Assembly (NCBI RefSeq): GCF_001570585.1
Contig: NZ_BBXF01000003.1
Coordinates: forward strand, 407,353 to 471,352
Reading direction: 5' to 3'
DNA: 64,000 nucleotides
From: Herbidospora daliensis
GTDB lineage: Bacteria; Actinomycetota; Actinomycetes; Streptosporangiales; Streptosporangiaceae
The notes beneath the pieces were generated by a model. That model was given only the letters and a program-made list of their open reading frames with translations. It searched no databases and had not been told where the DNA came from. How positions within the stretch are numbered: position 1 is the first letter of the stretch; every line of letters begins with the position of its first letter. The translations under genes were made by a program, and so were the position numbers. Positions 1 to 8,198 of the stretch are shown one piece after another.

Positions 1-741
1 TGGACGGTCGTCCACACCGCGATCCTCTGGTTCACCCCCGCGTTCGACACCCTGAGCGCCCGGAGCGCGGGCGAGTTCGCCGAACTGCTCCTCGTCACCC
101 CGCCCAACCTCTGGTACCTGTACGCCCTGGCCGTCTACTTCGCCGCCGCGAAACTCCTGCACCGCGTCCCGATCCCGGTGCTCCTGGGCGCGGCGGCCCT
201 GCTCGCGGTCGTCACCGCGGCCGGCGTGTTCGACACCCCGGGAAACCGCGGCTCGATGTTGCAGAACTTCGTCTTCTTCCTGCTGGGCCTGCACCTGCGC
301 CCCTGGGCCGAACGGGTCGCGGCGACCACGACCTGGCGCCGCACCGCGATCATCGGTCTCGTGTACGCAACCGCGCTCGCCGCCATGCTCCTGCTGTCGG
401 CCCAGCGGATCCCGACCGTGTGGACCCTGGTCTCGCTGCTGGCGACGGTCTTCGGCCTCTCGGCGGCCCCCCTGCTCGCCCGCCTGAGGCTGATCGGCGA
501 GGGCCTGGCCTGGCTGGGCCGCCGCACCCTGCCGATCTACGTCATCCACATGCCGCTGCTGGCGATCGTGCACACCACCACATCGGGCCTGCTGGCCGAC
601 GTGCCCCTGGCGGTGGCCGCCCTCTATCCGGCGGCGGTGACGGCGGCGCTGGTCGCGACCTGCCTGCTGATCGACCGGCTGCTGCCTGCCTGGCTGACCG
701 ACCTGCCGAAACGCCGCCGCGAACCGGCCCTCACTCCGTGA
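1..741 (+). CDS. Membrane acyltransferase (acyltransferase-3 family), 5' end cut by window
   Basis: The frame is open from base 1 and ends at 741, so only the C-terminal ~246 residues are present. Several hydrophobic helices are visible, including one after the NLWYLYAL motif (codons near 109-126), which resembles the L-W-F/Y-L-Y-A-L signature of integral membrane acyltransferase-3 proteins. That family transfers acyl groups to sugars or other surface molecules at the inner membrane. The last ~20 residues are basic (RRREP), as expected for a cytoplasmic tail. The substrate cannot be inferred. The gene runs convergently into the NUDIX gene and overlaps its 3' end by 11 nt. The family call is moderate because the catalytic N-terminal histidine region lies outside the window. 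Confidence 0.7.
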   Translation, partial: WTVVHTAILWFTPAFDTLSARSAGEFAELLLVTPPNLWYLYALAVYFAAAKLLHRVPIPVLLGAAALLAVVTAAGVFDTPGNRGSMLQNFVFFLLGLHLRPWAERVAATTTWRRTAIIGLVYATALAAMLLLSAQRIPTVWTLVSLLATVFGLSAAPLLARLRLIGEGLAWLGRRTLPIYVIHMPLLAIVHTTTSGLLADVPLAVAALYPAAVTAALVATCLLIDRLLPAWLTDLPKRRREPALTP

Positions 742-1276
742 GGCGGGCGGCGTGGCGGGTGATCAGGTGGCGGGCCGCGAACGTCAGGTCCTGTTCCGCC
801 GCCTCCGCCAGAGTCAGCCACTTGTACGCGTCGCCCTCGCCCTCGTCGAGCGCCACCGGCGGTTCGGCGCCCACCGTCGTCAGGAAGGTGTGCCACACGT
901 GGCCGTCGGCGCCGCGGCGGCACTGGTCGCCGTCGATGGGCTCGGTGGCGATCGGCGACAGGGAGATCGCGCGCAGGCCGGTCTCCTCCTGGAGTTCGCG
1001 GGCCGCGCTGGCCTCGGGCGACTCGCCGTGTTCCACGTGGCCGGCGGGGATGGTCATCGCGAAGGGGAAGGCGATGCGGTTGAAGAACAGGAACCGGCCC
1101 GACGGGTCGCGCACGAAGACGCCCGCCGTCTCGTGCCACAGGCGCAGGGCCGTGTCGACGATCAGCGACCGGTCGGCGGTCTGGCCGCAGGTGGCGCAGC
1201 GGCGGCGGACCCGGCCCCCTTCGGTGTAGGGCTCGACGGTCTCGGCGTCGCAGTGCAGGCAGTATTCGTGGCGCAT
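731..1276 (-). CDS. NUDIX hydrolase with N-terminal zinc ribbon
   Basis: 181 aa. The N-terminus carries two CxxC pairs (CLHC at residues 6-9 and CATC at about 28-31), forming a zinc ribbon. A NUDIX box follows, with G-x5-E-x7-RELQEETGL spacing (GHVEHGESPEASAARELQEE), which supplies the metal-binding glutamates. Zinc-ribbon NUDIX proteins hydrolyse nucleoside diphosphates linked to another moiety; NADH pyrophosphatases share this architecture, but this protein is shorter than NudC and the substrate is unknown. The start at 1276 is the ATG directly before the zinc ribbon. The gene is probably monocistronic and is convergent with the acyltransferase gene. Confidence 0.85.
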   Translation of the reverse strand: MRHEYCLHCDAETVEPYTEGGRVRRRCATCGQTADRSLIVDTALRLWHETAGVFVRDPSGRFLFFNRIAFPFAMTIPAGHVEHGESPEASAARELQEETGLRAISLSPIATEPIDGDQCRRGADGHVWHTFLTTVGAEPPVALDEGEGDAYKWLTLAEAAEQDLTFAARHLITRHAARLTE

Positions 1277-1413
1277 GGGCAGGGCCCACCCCCTCGTGAA
1301 ACGCTGACCAGCCCATTGTGCGGCACGGCCGCGTCCGAGGGCCTCCGCAGGTGGATACGGTTCTGGCTTCGCGGACGGTTCAGGCGCGCGCGCCGATCGG
1401 AGACAATCCGCTG

Positions 1414-3315
1414 ATGTTCACGAAGAAGCAGGCGCCGATGGAGACCGACGACGACGATCCCGTTCCCATCCTCGACCTGGCCAGGACCGAAGGCTTCGAG
1501 GTGTTCCAGCAGCGCGTCGACGAGGGTGACGAGGTCGCCCAGGGCCTGCTGGCCGAGTGGGGCGTCGACGACCTCGCCACCGAGAAGGGTTTCCGGGCCT
1601 GGTTCGGAAACGTTCACGGCGTCAGCGAGGGGACCACCCCCGCCGAGCTCCTGACGGCCCTCGACGACGTGCCGGAGAAGGACGACGACGGCGTCTGGAA
1701 GTCCCTCGCCCGGCTGCTCGGCTTCTCCCCGGACACCGCCTCGGCCGAGAAGATCATCGCCGGGACGGTCGTCCGGCACGTCATGGACGCCGACGAGGAG
1801 GTCCGCGGCCAGATCGAGGAGTTCTTCGACGCCCTCGGCAAGGACCTCGACGACTACGACCTCGAACTGGCCCGCCAGGGCGGCGTCGCGATCTTCGGCG
1901 ACCCCGCGGCCGACAAGCCCAAGGTGGCGGCCACCCGGCTGAACGACGGCGTCAGGAGGGACACCGCCGAGCGGTTGCGGAGCATCAAGGACGGCATGGT
2001 CTCCAAGGTCGTGGTCGACACCCCCGAGCAGCGGTCGCTCGACCGGCTGGCCTGGGTGCTGGCCAACCTGAAGGCCGGCCGCGAGTGCGTGGCCGTGGTG
2101 ACGATGCTGGAGAACGAGATCCGGCTGTTCGCCAACTCGGCCGACGCCGGGCTCGGCGCCGACTTCAAGCGGCTCTTCGACGCGGCGGTGAAGGGACAGC
2201 GGCAGGCCGCCGACGACATCAGCGCCATGTTCGACGAGATGGTCGGCCAGAAGCTCGAGGTCCGCGTCGTGAAGGACGGCAAGCTGCCCCCCGACGTGCT
2301 GCGCCGGGGCGAGCGGCGGCTCCGCAAGACCCTCGACTTCCTGGCCTCCCTGGAGAAGGACTGGGACGACCTGCGGGTGCTGACCCACCAGGCCGCGCGC
2401 GGCATGAAGATCCACGCGGAGACCCAGGCCGGTGACGTGCTGCTGCGGCAGCGGGAGAAGGCCCTCGGCGAGGAGGCCGGGTGGTCCGACGACGAGGACG
2501 TCGAGCGGCGCGAGAAGGAGCTCAAGCGGAAGATCGACGACGGGAAGCGCGCCCGGCTCTCGCGGCGCATCACCGACGCCAAGATCGCGATCGGCATCTC
2601 CAAGTTGTGCTGCTTCAAGTGCTGGCTCATGATCCAGGCGCTCAAGGCCAAGGGCATCAACCTGTCCCCGTCGGGCACCCACGCCAAGACCTACGGCGCC
2701 GGCTGGCCCGCGCCGGCCAGCCTGGCCAAGCCGTCGTTGTTGCGCGCGTTCCTGCAGATCCCGGAGGACGAGGAGGAGCGCACCGACCTCGACGGCCGCC
2801 TCCTGAAGGCGATGTCGACCGCCGACGGCCGGGCCGCGATCGTCACGGAGATCGTCTCCTTCACCGACAAGGGCCAGCTGGAGTCCGGCTACGAGTCCAG
2901 CGGGGACGAGAGCGAGGTCTCGCTCACCCTCTGGAAGGACTACTACGAGGACGACGACTCCTCCTCCGAGGAGGTCGTGGTCGAGAAGCCGAAGCGCAAG
3001 GCTCCGGCGAAGCCGAAGCAGGTCGTCAGGAAGCCGGCGCCCGTCAAGGTGGTCGAGCCCGACACCTCCGGCGACGACGACGAGCGCAACGCGTCGAGCG
3101 ACGACGACTTCGTCACCACCGCCCGGAAGAACCAGCGGGCCGACGACCCCGTGCCGCGCCGGGTCACCCGGTCGAGCGGCCTCCAGCTGCCCGGACTCGT
3201 CGGCTCCGCCTACCCGGCCGACCCTGGCGAGGCGAAGTTCGCCAAACGCAAGGACCACGGAGGCGACAAGCGCAAGACCCCGGTCAAGCGGCGCAAGACC
3301 GGCAAGAAGAAGTAG
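1414..3315 (+). CDS. Deaminase-fold protein, OTT_1508-like, with acidic and basic C-terminal tail
   Basis: 633 aa. The ATG at 1414 follows a GGAGA about 11 nt upstream; the open frame begins at 1318, but that stretch has no such signal. Residues 1-320 are mostly helical and unrecognised. Residues 334-336 read HAE. Residues 393-404 read IGISKLCCFKCW and contain the CxxC pair C400/C403. SGTHAK follows at 420-425, then a W-x-x-P. HAE plus CxxC is the zinc and catalytic signature of the cytidine-deaminase superfamily, and the surrounding IGxSKxxCxxCW...SGTHxKxY pattern matches my memory of the OTT_1508-like deaminase family, seen mainly in fungi and some intracellular bacteria. Residues after about 505 are low complexity: an acidic DDDSSSEE tract, then Lys/Pro-rich and Lys/Arg-rich segments that could bind nucleic acid. 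There is no signal peptide. The substrate is unknown. Confidence 0.6.
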   Translation: MFTKKQAPMETDDDDPVPILDLARTEGFEVFQQRVDEGDEVAQGLLAEWGVDDLATEKGFRAWFGNVHGVSEGTTPAELLTALDDVPEKDDDGVWKSLARLLGFSPDTASAEKIIAGTVVRHVMDADEEVRGQIEEFFDALGKDLDDYDLELARQGGVAIFGDPAADKPKVAATRLNDGVRRDTAERLRSIKDGMVSKVVVDTPEQRSLDRLAWVLANLKAGRECVAVVTMLENEIRLFANSADAGLGADFKRLFDAAVKGQRQAADDISAMFDEMVGQKLEVRVVKDGKLPPDVLRRGERRLRKTLDFLASLEKDWDDLRVLTHQAARGMKIHAETQAGDVLLRQREKALGEEAGWSDDEDVERREKELKRKIDDGKRARLSRRITDAKIAIGISKLCCFKCWLMIQALKAKGINLSPSGTHAKTYGAGWPAPASLAKPSLLRAFLQIPEDEEERTDLDGRLLKAMSTADGRAAIVTEIVSFTDKGQLESGYESSGDESEVSLTLWKDYYEDDDSSSEEVVVEKPKRKAPAKPKQVVRKPAPVKVVEPDTSGDDDERNASSDDDFVTTARKNQRADDPVPRRVTRSSGLQLPGLVGSAYPADPGEAKFAKRKDHGGDKRKTPVKRRKTGKKK

Positions 3316-3317
3316 CG

Positions 3318-3899
3318 CTAGCGGCAGACCAGCCGGAGCGTGTCGTCGACCGCCTCGTAGACGGCCTCGATGGGGTGGCGGCCCATGATCCAGCCGCGCA
3401 GGCCCTGGTCGGCGACCGCCCGCAGGGTCGAGACGACCACCGCGTCGGCCCCCGCCGAGGCGGCGCGCATGACGTCGGCGAACAGGGTGTCGAGCGGGGC
3501 GTAGACCTCGGCCGCGCGGGGGTCGTCGGTGGTCTGTAAGACGATCATGAGCCGGTAGAACTGCGGCTGCGCCTGGAAGGCGCGGATGGCGGCGTGCAGG
3601 ACGTGCCGCAGGCGGTCGCCCTCGGTGTCGCCGCCCGGCGGGAGGCGGTCGAGCCTGCGCCGCAGGCCGTCCTGCCACTCGTCGAAGACGGCGGCGAAGA
3701 GGTGTTCCTTCGAGGAGAAGTACCGGTAGAGGGTGCCGAGCGCGACCTGGGCGTCGCGGGCCACGTCGGAGACCTTGATCTTGTCGTAGTCGCTGCCCGT
3801 CAGGCCGCGCAGGCCGGTCCTGACGATGCGGGCGCGGCGTTCCCGCTGGTCCTTGCGGAGCGATTCCGGCGCCGCCGGGCCCGGCACGTCGGTGACCAT
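3318..3899 (-). CDS. TetR-family transcriptional regulator
   Basis: 193 aa from the ATG at 3899, which has AGGAG 10 nt upstream; the frame extends to 4001, but that extension crosses the promoter region. The N-terminal DNA-binding domain (about residues 18-64) has the TetR helix-turn-helix pattern VSDVARDAQVALGTLYRYFSSKEHLF. The rest is a helical ligand-binding domain with no recognisable ligand signature. TetR proteins usually repress neighbouring genes and release DNA on ligand binding. The gene is divergent from the PadR gene across 120 bp and convergent with the deaminase-like gene (2-nt gap), so it may regulate itself or the PadR operon. Confidence 0.88.
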   Translation of the reverse strand: MVTDVPGPAAPESLRKDQRERRARIVRTGLRGLTGSDYDKIKVSDVARDAQVALGTLYRYFSSKEHLFAAVFDEWQDGLRRRLDRLPPGGDTEGDRLRHVLHAAIRAFQAQPQFYRLMIVLQTTDDPRAAEVYAPLDTLFADVMRAASAGADAVVVSTLRAVADQGLRGWIMGRHPIEAVYEAVDDTLRLVCR

Positions 3900-3985
3900 C
3901 GCGGAGTTCTCCTGATCGGGTGGGAAATTTCGATCTAGGTTACCGGTCCGCGCGCCGTAATGATCATGAAATCCTCGGACTTGTT

Positions 3986-4006
3986 GTACTGTGCGGTGCA
4001 CAGTAC
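3986..4006. promoter_or_regulatory. Perfect inverted repeat, probable PadR operator
   Basis: A perfect dyad: half-site GTACTGTGC (3986-3994), a 3-nt spacer, then GCACAGTAC (3998-4006). It ends 13 nt before the padR ATG, so it covers the core promoter or the 5' end of a very short leader. PadR dimers bind this kind of TACTGT/ACAGTA dyad and usually repress their own operon. TACTGTG recurs once more at 4004-4010. The assignment to PadR is inferred from position and from family behaviour. Confidence 0.7.
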
Positions 4007-4019
4007 TGTGTGAAGCATC

Positions 4020-4337
4020 ATGGAACTCGAACTCCGGCGTGGCGTGATCGTGCTGGCGGTGCTCTCCCAGCTCGGCTCCTTCCGCTACGGCTACGAGCTG
4101 CGCCAGGCCCTGGCCGAACAGGGCATGGCGATCGAAGAGGGCACCCTCTACCCGCTGCTGCGCCGCCTGGAGAACCAGGGCGCGCTGGTCAGCGAGTGGC
4201 GCACCGACGGCGGCTCGCCCCGCCGCTACTACACGCTCAGCGACGACGGCCGGGAGCAGCTCGCCCGGCTGACCGGCTCGTGGAAGGAGCTCACGGCCAC
4301 CATGGACCGACTTCTGCAGGGTGAAGGGGCGTCATGA
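4020..4337 (+). CDS. PadR-family transcriptional regulator
   Basis: 105 aa, the short PadR form with only a winged helix and a short C-terminal dimerisation helix. The recognisable pattern is YGYELRQAL...EEGTLYPLLRRLENQGALVSEW, then RRYYTLSDDGREQL, which is the PadR wing. The stop overlaps the start of the next gene (4334-4337), so translation of the two is likely coupled. PadR regulators of this size are very often paired with a HAAS-type membrane protein, as here, and the pair probably forms a small envelope-stress or drug-responsive unit. A perfect dyad lies just upstream and suggests autorepression. Confidence 0.92.
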   Translation: MELELRRGVIVLAVLSQLGSFRYGYELRQALAEQGMAIEEGTLYPLLRRLENQGALVSEWRTDGGSPRRYYTLSDDGREQLARLTGSWKELTATMDRLLQGEGAS

Positions 4338-5188
4338 ACGCCGAACAGCTCATCGACTCCTACGTCGCCGACGTCGCCCGGCGGCTGCCGCGCCGCCAGC
4401 GCGCCGACGTCGCCGCCGAACTGCGCTCGATCCTCCTGGACGAACTGGGCGATCACACCGACCCCGAGAGCGCCCGCCGGGCGATCGACGCCTTCGGCCG
4501 CCCCGCCGAGGCCGCCGCCCGCTACCGCCCGCCCCTGGTGCTGCTCGACCCGGCCGACTCCCGCCCGTTCCTGCGCTGGTCGCTGGGCGGCCTGGCGGTC
4601 ATCTGGGTGCTGGGCGCGGTGTCGGTCATCGAGGAACCGGGCCCCAACCCGGTCGCCGCGTGGTGGCTCGGCGTCGCGGTCCCGTCGATGTGGTGGCCGG
4701 GCGTGCTGTTCACCGGCTACGCCCTGTCGGCCTGGGTGCGACGGAGATGGCCCGACCGGGGCCGCTGGCAACCGCGCCCGATCGACACCGGCCGGGTCAA
4801 CCGCTGGGGCCACGCCGCCGCCTGGGTCTTCTACGCCTGCGGCACGGTCGCGCTGGTGACCCTGCCGTGGTTGCACTACGACCCCGCCTTCCACGCGCGG
4901 CGCGGCCCGTGGGTGCTGGCGTTGCTGATCGTGCACCTGGTCCTGTACGCCGTCGTCATCGTCAACGGCCGCTGGAACTCGCTGACCCGGCGGCTCGACA
5001 TCGTGATGAACCTGGCCGTCGGGGGAGTGCTGATCTGGGTCATGGCGGCCGGGGCGGTGTTCACCGAAGGGTGGGTCGACGACATGGTGAAGGGCATCGT
5101 CGTCCTGATCCTGCTGGTCACCGCCTTCGACGTCGTCCAGAAGACCCGGCGCGAGCTCCGTCAGCACAACCTCAGCTCGTCGACATAG
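4334..5188 (+). CDS. HAAS-domain (DUF1700-like) integral membrane protein
   Basis: 284 aa. Residues 1-70 form a soluble helical domain (LIDSYVADVARRLPRRQRADV...ARRAIDAFGRPAEAA) typical of HAAS/DUF1700-type proteins, followed by about six transmembrane helices between residues 80 and 270. Partners of short PadR regulators commonly have this layout. The function is not established; membrane sensing or permease-associated signalling is the usual suggestion. The ATG overlaps the padR stop. The 3' end overlaps the opposite-strand gene by 28 nt (5161-5188). Confidence 0.78.
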   Translation: MNAEQLIDSYVADVARRLPRRQRADVAAELRSILLDELGDHTDPESARRAIDAFGRPAEAAARYRPPLVLLDPADSRPFLRWSLGGLAVIWVLGAVSVIEEPGPNPVAAWWLGVAVPSMWWPGVLFTGYALSAWVRRRWPDRGRWQPRPIDTGRVNRWGHAAAWVFYACGTVALVTLPWLHYDPAFHARRGPWVLALLIVHLVLYAVVIVNGRWNSLTRRLDIVMNLAVGGVLIWVMAAGAVFTEGWVDDMVKGIVVLILLVTAFDVVQKTRRELRQHNLSSST

Positions 5189-6012
5189 GTCGCGGGGTCG
5201 GCGGCGGAGAACTCGTCGCAGGTGTCGTGGTTCCACAGGCTGCCCGGATAGAGCGCCGGCGCCTCCTTCAACGGCCGCATCCCGGTGATCCTGAAGGGGG
5301 CGCCGCCGTCGTCGATCGTCAGGGTCACCGTCTTCTGCTTCTGCAGCACGTCGGCGACCAGCCGGTATTCGCAGTAGCGGCCCGTCTCCACCTGCACGTC
5401 GAACACCTGCTGCTCACCCGGCGCGAGCAGCACGGTCTGGGTGTCGAACCAGCTCTTCTCCGACCAGCCGTACTTCTCCATGAAGCGGGGGACCGGGTGG
5501 CGCGCGTCGAGGTCGAAGGACAGGTCGACGAGCATCTCGGTGCCCTGCGGCGGCGAGTAGAAGACGGTCCCGCCGAGGGGCTCGCGGCAGTCGGCGTCGA
5601 CCCGCAGGTCGAGGATCCGGACGTCGAGTTTCGAGACGTTCTCCAGCACGAACCGGGTGCCGACCGCCACGCCGACCCCGCCGAGCGAGCGCATGAGGTC
5701 GGCCAGTTCGTCCACGTCGGCCGACGCGCGGACCGCGTTGATGCGGCGCAACGTGGCCGGGTCGGGCCGGTAGGCCGTGGGGAACACGAACGTGTCACCC
5801 GGGTCGAGGTCGCGGATCTTCAGCGCCGCCACCACCACCGGCTTGGCGATCGGGCTCGGCGACGGCGAGGCCAGCACCACGAGTTTGGCCGCGTCGGAGG
5901 TGACCGCCGCGACCGTGCCCGTGACGACGGTCAGCAGCGCTCCGCCGACGACCAGGGCGGGCTTGCCCAGCAGCCTTTGACGTAACGACGGTTTGGGGTG
6001 GTGTCGGCGCAC
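5161..6012 (-). CDS. Hypothetical membrane-anchored extracytoplasmic protein
   Basis: 283 aa from a GTG at 6012, chosen because it sits just before a basic N-terminus (RRHHPKPSLRQR) and a single hydrophobic helix at about residues 18-37, a likely membrane anchor with the rest outside. No catalytic motif is recognised. The central part contains DPGDTFVFPTAYRPDPATL and a stretch resembling a beta-rich domain; the C-terminus has three cysteines that could pair (one near residue 227 and CDEF/LC at the end). The start is uncertain because the open frame runs far upstream through the neighbouring gene in a non-coding frame. The gene lies 5 nt downstream of the nucleotidyltransferase gene and may be cotranscribed with it. 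Confidence 0.6.
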   Translation of the reverse strand: MRRHHPKPSLRQRLLGKPALVVGGALLTVVTGTVAAVTSDAAKLVVLASPSPSPIAKPVVVAALKIRDLDPGDTFVFPTAYRPDPATLRRINAVRASADVDELADLMRSLGGVGVAVGTRFVLENVSKLDVRILDLRVDADCREPLGGTVFYSPPQGTEMLVDLSFDLDARHPVPRFMEKYGWSEKSWFDTQTVLLAPGEQQVFDVQVETGRYCEYRLVADVLQKQKTVTLTIDDGGAPFRITGMRPLKEAPALYPGSLWNHDTCDEFSAADPATYVDELRLC

Positions 6013-6017
6013 CCGCC

Positions 6018-6779
6018 CTATCGAATAGCCCGGACCGTCCGGGCATCGGCCGTTTCCTCCACCTGGTTGGAGGCCCAGGTTCTCCGGTACGCGTCCACCA
6101 GCCAGGCGTCGGCCCGCGCCTCGTCGGGGTGCTCGGGCAGCACGCTCACCGGGACCAGCTCGGCCAGCCTGCGCTCCAGCCCCGCCGCCATCGCGAGGGC
6201 CTCCTCGCGGCCGATCTCCCCGGTCCGGATCGCCACGATCACCTCGCGCTGCGGCATCGGCAGCGTGATGCGCCCGGTCTCCAGCAGCTCGACGCCCTGG
6301 AGGCCGAGCCGGACCATGTGCCCGGTCGCCTTTGGCATCTGGTCGCGGTCGCGCTGGGCGCGCAGGTAGCCGATGAACCGGTCGGCGGCCCGCCGCGACA
6401 GGATGAACGACGGCCCCTCGGCCAGCAGCTCGGCCCCGAGCGGGGTGACCGTCGCGTCGGGCGCGAACAGGGCCAGCAGCACGGTCGGGTTGCCGTCGAG
6501 CGCCAGCCGCATCCACTTGCGCAGGCTGTAGACGGTCAGGTCGAGGTCGCCCGGCCGCGACCGCGTCCCTTCGGGCACCGAGCGGTGGATGTACTGCTCG
6601 AAGGGCCGCAGCCCGATCACGTATTCGGGCGGCTCGACGCAGATGCCCAGCTCGTCGTGGTCGCCGGTGTCGCCGACGGTGGTGCCGTGGAGGCGGGAGC
6701 CGATCTCGCAGCGCAGGATCGTGTGCGCCGCCGCGATGGCCGCGAATTCCGGGGTGCTGTGCCGCGTCCAGCCGGTCAT
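6018..6779 (-). CDS. Nucleotidyltransferase-fold protein (RlaP/YcgL-like)
   Basis: 253 aa. Near the N-terminus it has GSRLHGTTVGDTGDHDELG (about residues 27-45), the G-S-x3-G-T...D-x-D pattern of the DNA polymerase-beta-like nucleotidyltransferase superfamily, where the aspartates bind metal. Later segments (DLTVYSLRKWMRLALDGNP and MPQREV) match the predicted-nucleotidyltransferase group that includes RlaP-like and phage proteins. The acceptor (RNA, nucleotide or protein) is unknown. The ATG at 6779 has no clear ribosome binding site. It lies 9 nt from the operator-like dyad shared with the divergent Old-Yellow-Enzyme gene, so both genes may be controlled together. Confidence 0.72.
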   Translation of the reverse strand: MTGWTRHSTPEFAAIAAAHTILRCEIGSRLHGTTVGDTGDHDELGICVEPPEYVIGLRPFEQYIHRSVPEGTRSRPGDLDLTVYSLRKWMRLALDGNPTVLLALFAPDATVTPLGAELLAEGPSFILSRRAADRFIGYLRAQRDRDQMPKATGHMVRLGLQGVELLETGRITLPMPQREVIVAIRTGEIGREEALAMAAGLERRLAELVPVSVLPEHPDEARADAWLVDAYRRTWASNQVEETADARTVRAIR

Positions 6780-6787
6780 AGGCTGAA

Positions 6788-6809
6788 TAGTACGATAAAT
6801 ATCGAACTA
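6788..6809. promoter_or_regulatory. Operator-like dyad between nucleotidyltransferase and OYE genes
   Basis: A 22-bp imperfect dyad: TAGTACGAT (6788-6796), 4-nt spacer, ATCGAACTA (6801-6809), with one mismatch between arms. It has the same length, spacing and outer bases (TAGTnCGA and TCGnACTA) as the perfect dyad at 8199-8220 in front of the arsR gene. This suggests that the ArsR protein binds both sites. Confidence 0.6.
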
Positions 6810-6819
6810 AGGAGACTTC

Positions 6820-7893
6820 GTGCTGTTCGAGCCCCTCACCCTGCGGTCGCTGACCTTCCCCAACCGGGTCTGGATGTCGCCCATGTGCCAGTATTCGGCC
6901 GCCGTCGACGGGCCCGACACCGGGGTCCCCCATGACTGGCACCTCGCCCACCTGGCCGGCCGCGCCGTCGGCGGCGCGGGGCTCGTCATGGGCGAGGCGA
7001 CCGCCGTCTCGCCCGAGGGCCGCATCAGCCCCGCCGACACCGGCCTGTGGAACGACGCGCAGGAGACGGCCTGGGAGCGCATCACCCGGTTCGTGTCGGC
7101 CCAGGGCGCGATCCCCGGCATCCAGCTCGCCCACGCCGGGCGCAAGGCGTCGACCGACCGCCCCTGGCTGGGCGGCGGACCGGTCGGGCGGGCCGACCAC
7201 GGCTGGACCCCGGTCGCGCCGAGCCCGATCCCGTTCTCGGCGGCTCACGTCGTACCGGACGAACTGACCACCGCCGAGATCGGCAAGCTCGTCGAGGCGT
7301 TCGCCACGGCGGCCGAGCGGGCGCTGCGCGCCGGGTTCCGGGTGGTCGAAATCCACGGCGCCCACGGGTACCTCATCCACGAGTTCCTGTCGCCGCACAG
7401 CAACCACCGCACCGACGCCTACGGCGGCACGTTCGAGAACCGGGCCCGGTTCGGCCTGGAGGTCGTCGACGCGGTGCGCGCGGTGTGGCCGCAGGAGCTG
7501 CCGCTGTTCTTCCGGGCCTCGGCGACCGACTGGCTGCCCGAGGGCGAACCCGCCTGGACGCCCGGCCAGACCGTCATGCTCGCGGCCGAACTGGCCGCCC
7601 GCGGGGTCGACCTGATCGACGTGTCGAGCGGCGGCAACGCCTCCACCCAGCAGATCCCGCTCGGCCCCGGCTACCAGGTGCCCTTCGCGCGGCAGATCAG
7701 GGCCGAGGCGGGGGTGCCGGTGGCGGCGGTCGGCCTGATCACCGAGCCGGAGCAGGCCGAGGAGATCGTGGCCACCGGCCAGGCCGACGCGGTGTTCCTC
7801 GGCCGCGCGCTGCTGCGCGACCCCTACTGGGCGGTCAGGGCGTCGGGGGAGTGGCCGGCGCAGTATCGGCGCGCTGCCCCTCAACCGCGCTGA
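6820..7893 (+). CDS. NADH:flavin oxidoreductase, Old Yellow Enzyme family (YqjM-like)
   Basis: 357 aa from a GTG at 6820 with GGAG at 6811-6814. It is an FMN TIM barrel. Recognisable motifs are FPNRVWMSPMCQYSA near the N-terminus (with the active-site cysteine region of the thermophilic-like or YqjM class), QLAHAGRKAS, the flavin and substrate site HGAHGYLIHEFLSPHSNHRTD, and the phosphate-binding C-terminus ADAVFLGRALLRDPYW. Such enzymes use NAD(P)H to reduce activated alkenes, and often nitro compounds or quinones. The gene overlaps the convergent arsR gene by 59 nt. An operator-like dyad upstream matches one before arsR, so expression is probably electrophile- or metal-responsive. The physiological substrate is unknown. 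Confidence 0.92.
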   Translation: MLFEPLTLRSLTFPNRVWMSPMCQYSAAVDGPDTGVPHDWHLAHLAGRAVGGAGLVMGEATAVSPEGRISPADTGLWNDAQETAWERITRFVSAQGAIPGIQLAHAGRKASTDRPWLGGGPVGRADHGWTPVAPSPIPFSAAHVVPDELTTAEIGKLVEAFATAAERALRAGFRVVEIHGAHGYLIHEFLSPHSNHRTDAYGGTFENRARFGLEVVDAVRAVWPQELPLFFRASATDWLPEGEPAWTPGQTVMLAAELAARGVDLIDVSSGGNASTQQIPLGPGYQVPFARQIRAEAGVPVAAVGLITEPEQAEEIVATGQADAVFLGRALLRDPYWAVRASGEWPAQYRRAAPQPR

Positions 7894-8188
7894 CCACGCT
7901 GTCGAGCAGCCCGGGGAACAGCCGGTCGAGGTCGGCGCGGCGCAGGCCGTTCATCTTCGAGGTGCCCCGGTAGACCTGGGTGATCACCCCGGCCTCGCGC
8001 AGCACCCGGTAGTGGTGGGTGGTCGTCGACTTGCTGACGGCCAGGTCGATCGCCGAGCACGGCACCTCGGCGCCCGAGACGGCCAGGAACCGCACGATCT
8101 CCAGCCGGGCCGGATCGGCCAGCGCGTGGAGCACCTCTTCGAGCCGGATCTCCTCGGCCGGGGGATGCTCCAGGACTCTCGCCGTCAT
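7835..8188 (-). CDS. ArsR-family winged-helix regulator
   Basis: 117 aa. The ArsR fold is clear: LHALADPARLEIVRFL, then the recognition helix in VSKSTTTHHYRVLREAGVITQVYRG. No typical metal-binding ELCV(C/G)D motif is present; the CSAID segment has a single cysteine at about residue 38, which may sense electrophiles or have no sensing role. The gene's 3' end overlaps the OYE gene by 59 nt on the opposite strand. The perfect dyad at 8199-8220, 11 nt upstream of the ATG, is the likely autoregulatory operator, and a matching dyad lies before the OYE gene. Confidence 0.88.
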   Translation of the reverse strand: MTARVLEHPPAEEIRLEEVLHALADPARLEIVRFLAVSGAEVPCSAIDLAVSKSTTTHHYRVLREAGVITQVYRGTSKMNGLRRADLDRLFPGLLDSVVSAVEGQRADTAPATPPTP

Positions 8189-8198
8189 CCCTCGATCT

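Noticed and set aside
1162-3678. 838-codon minus-strand frame over the deaminase-like and TetR genes
   Set aside because: Repetitive Leu/Val/Gly composition and no start signal; the opposite frames hold real genes.
5161-7884. 907-codon open frame on the minus strand
   Set aside because: Only the part from 6012 downstream has coding character; the rest is antisense to the OYE gene and through the nucleotidyltransferase in another frame, with arginine-rich low-complexity translation typical of GC-rich shadows.
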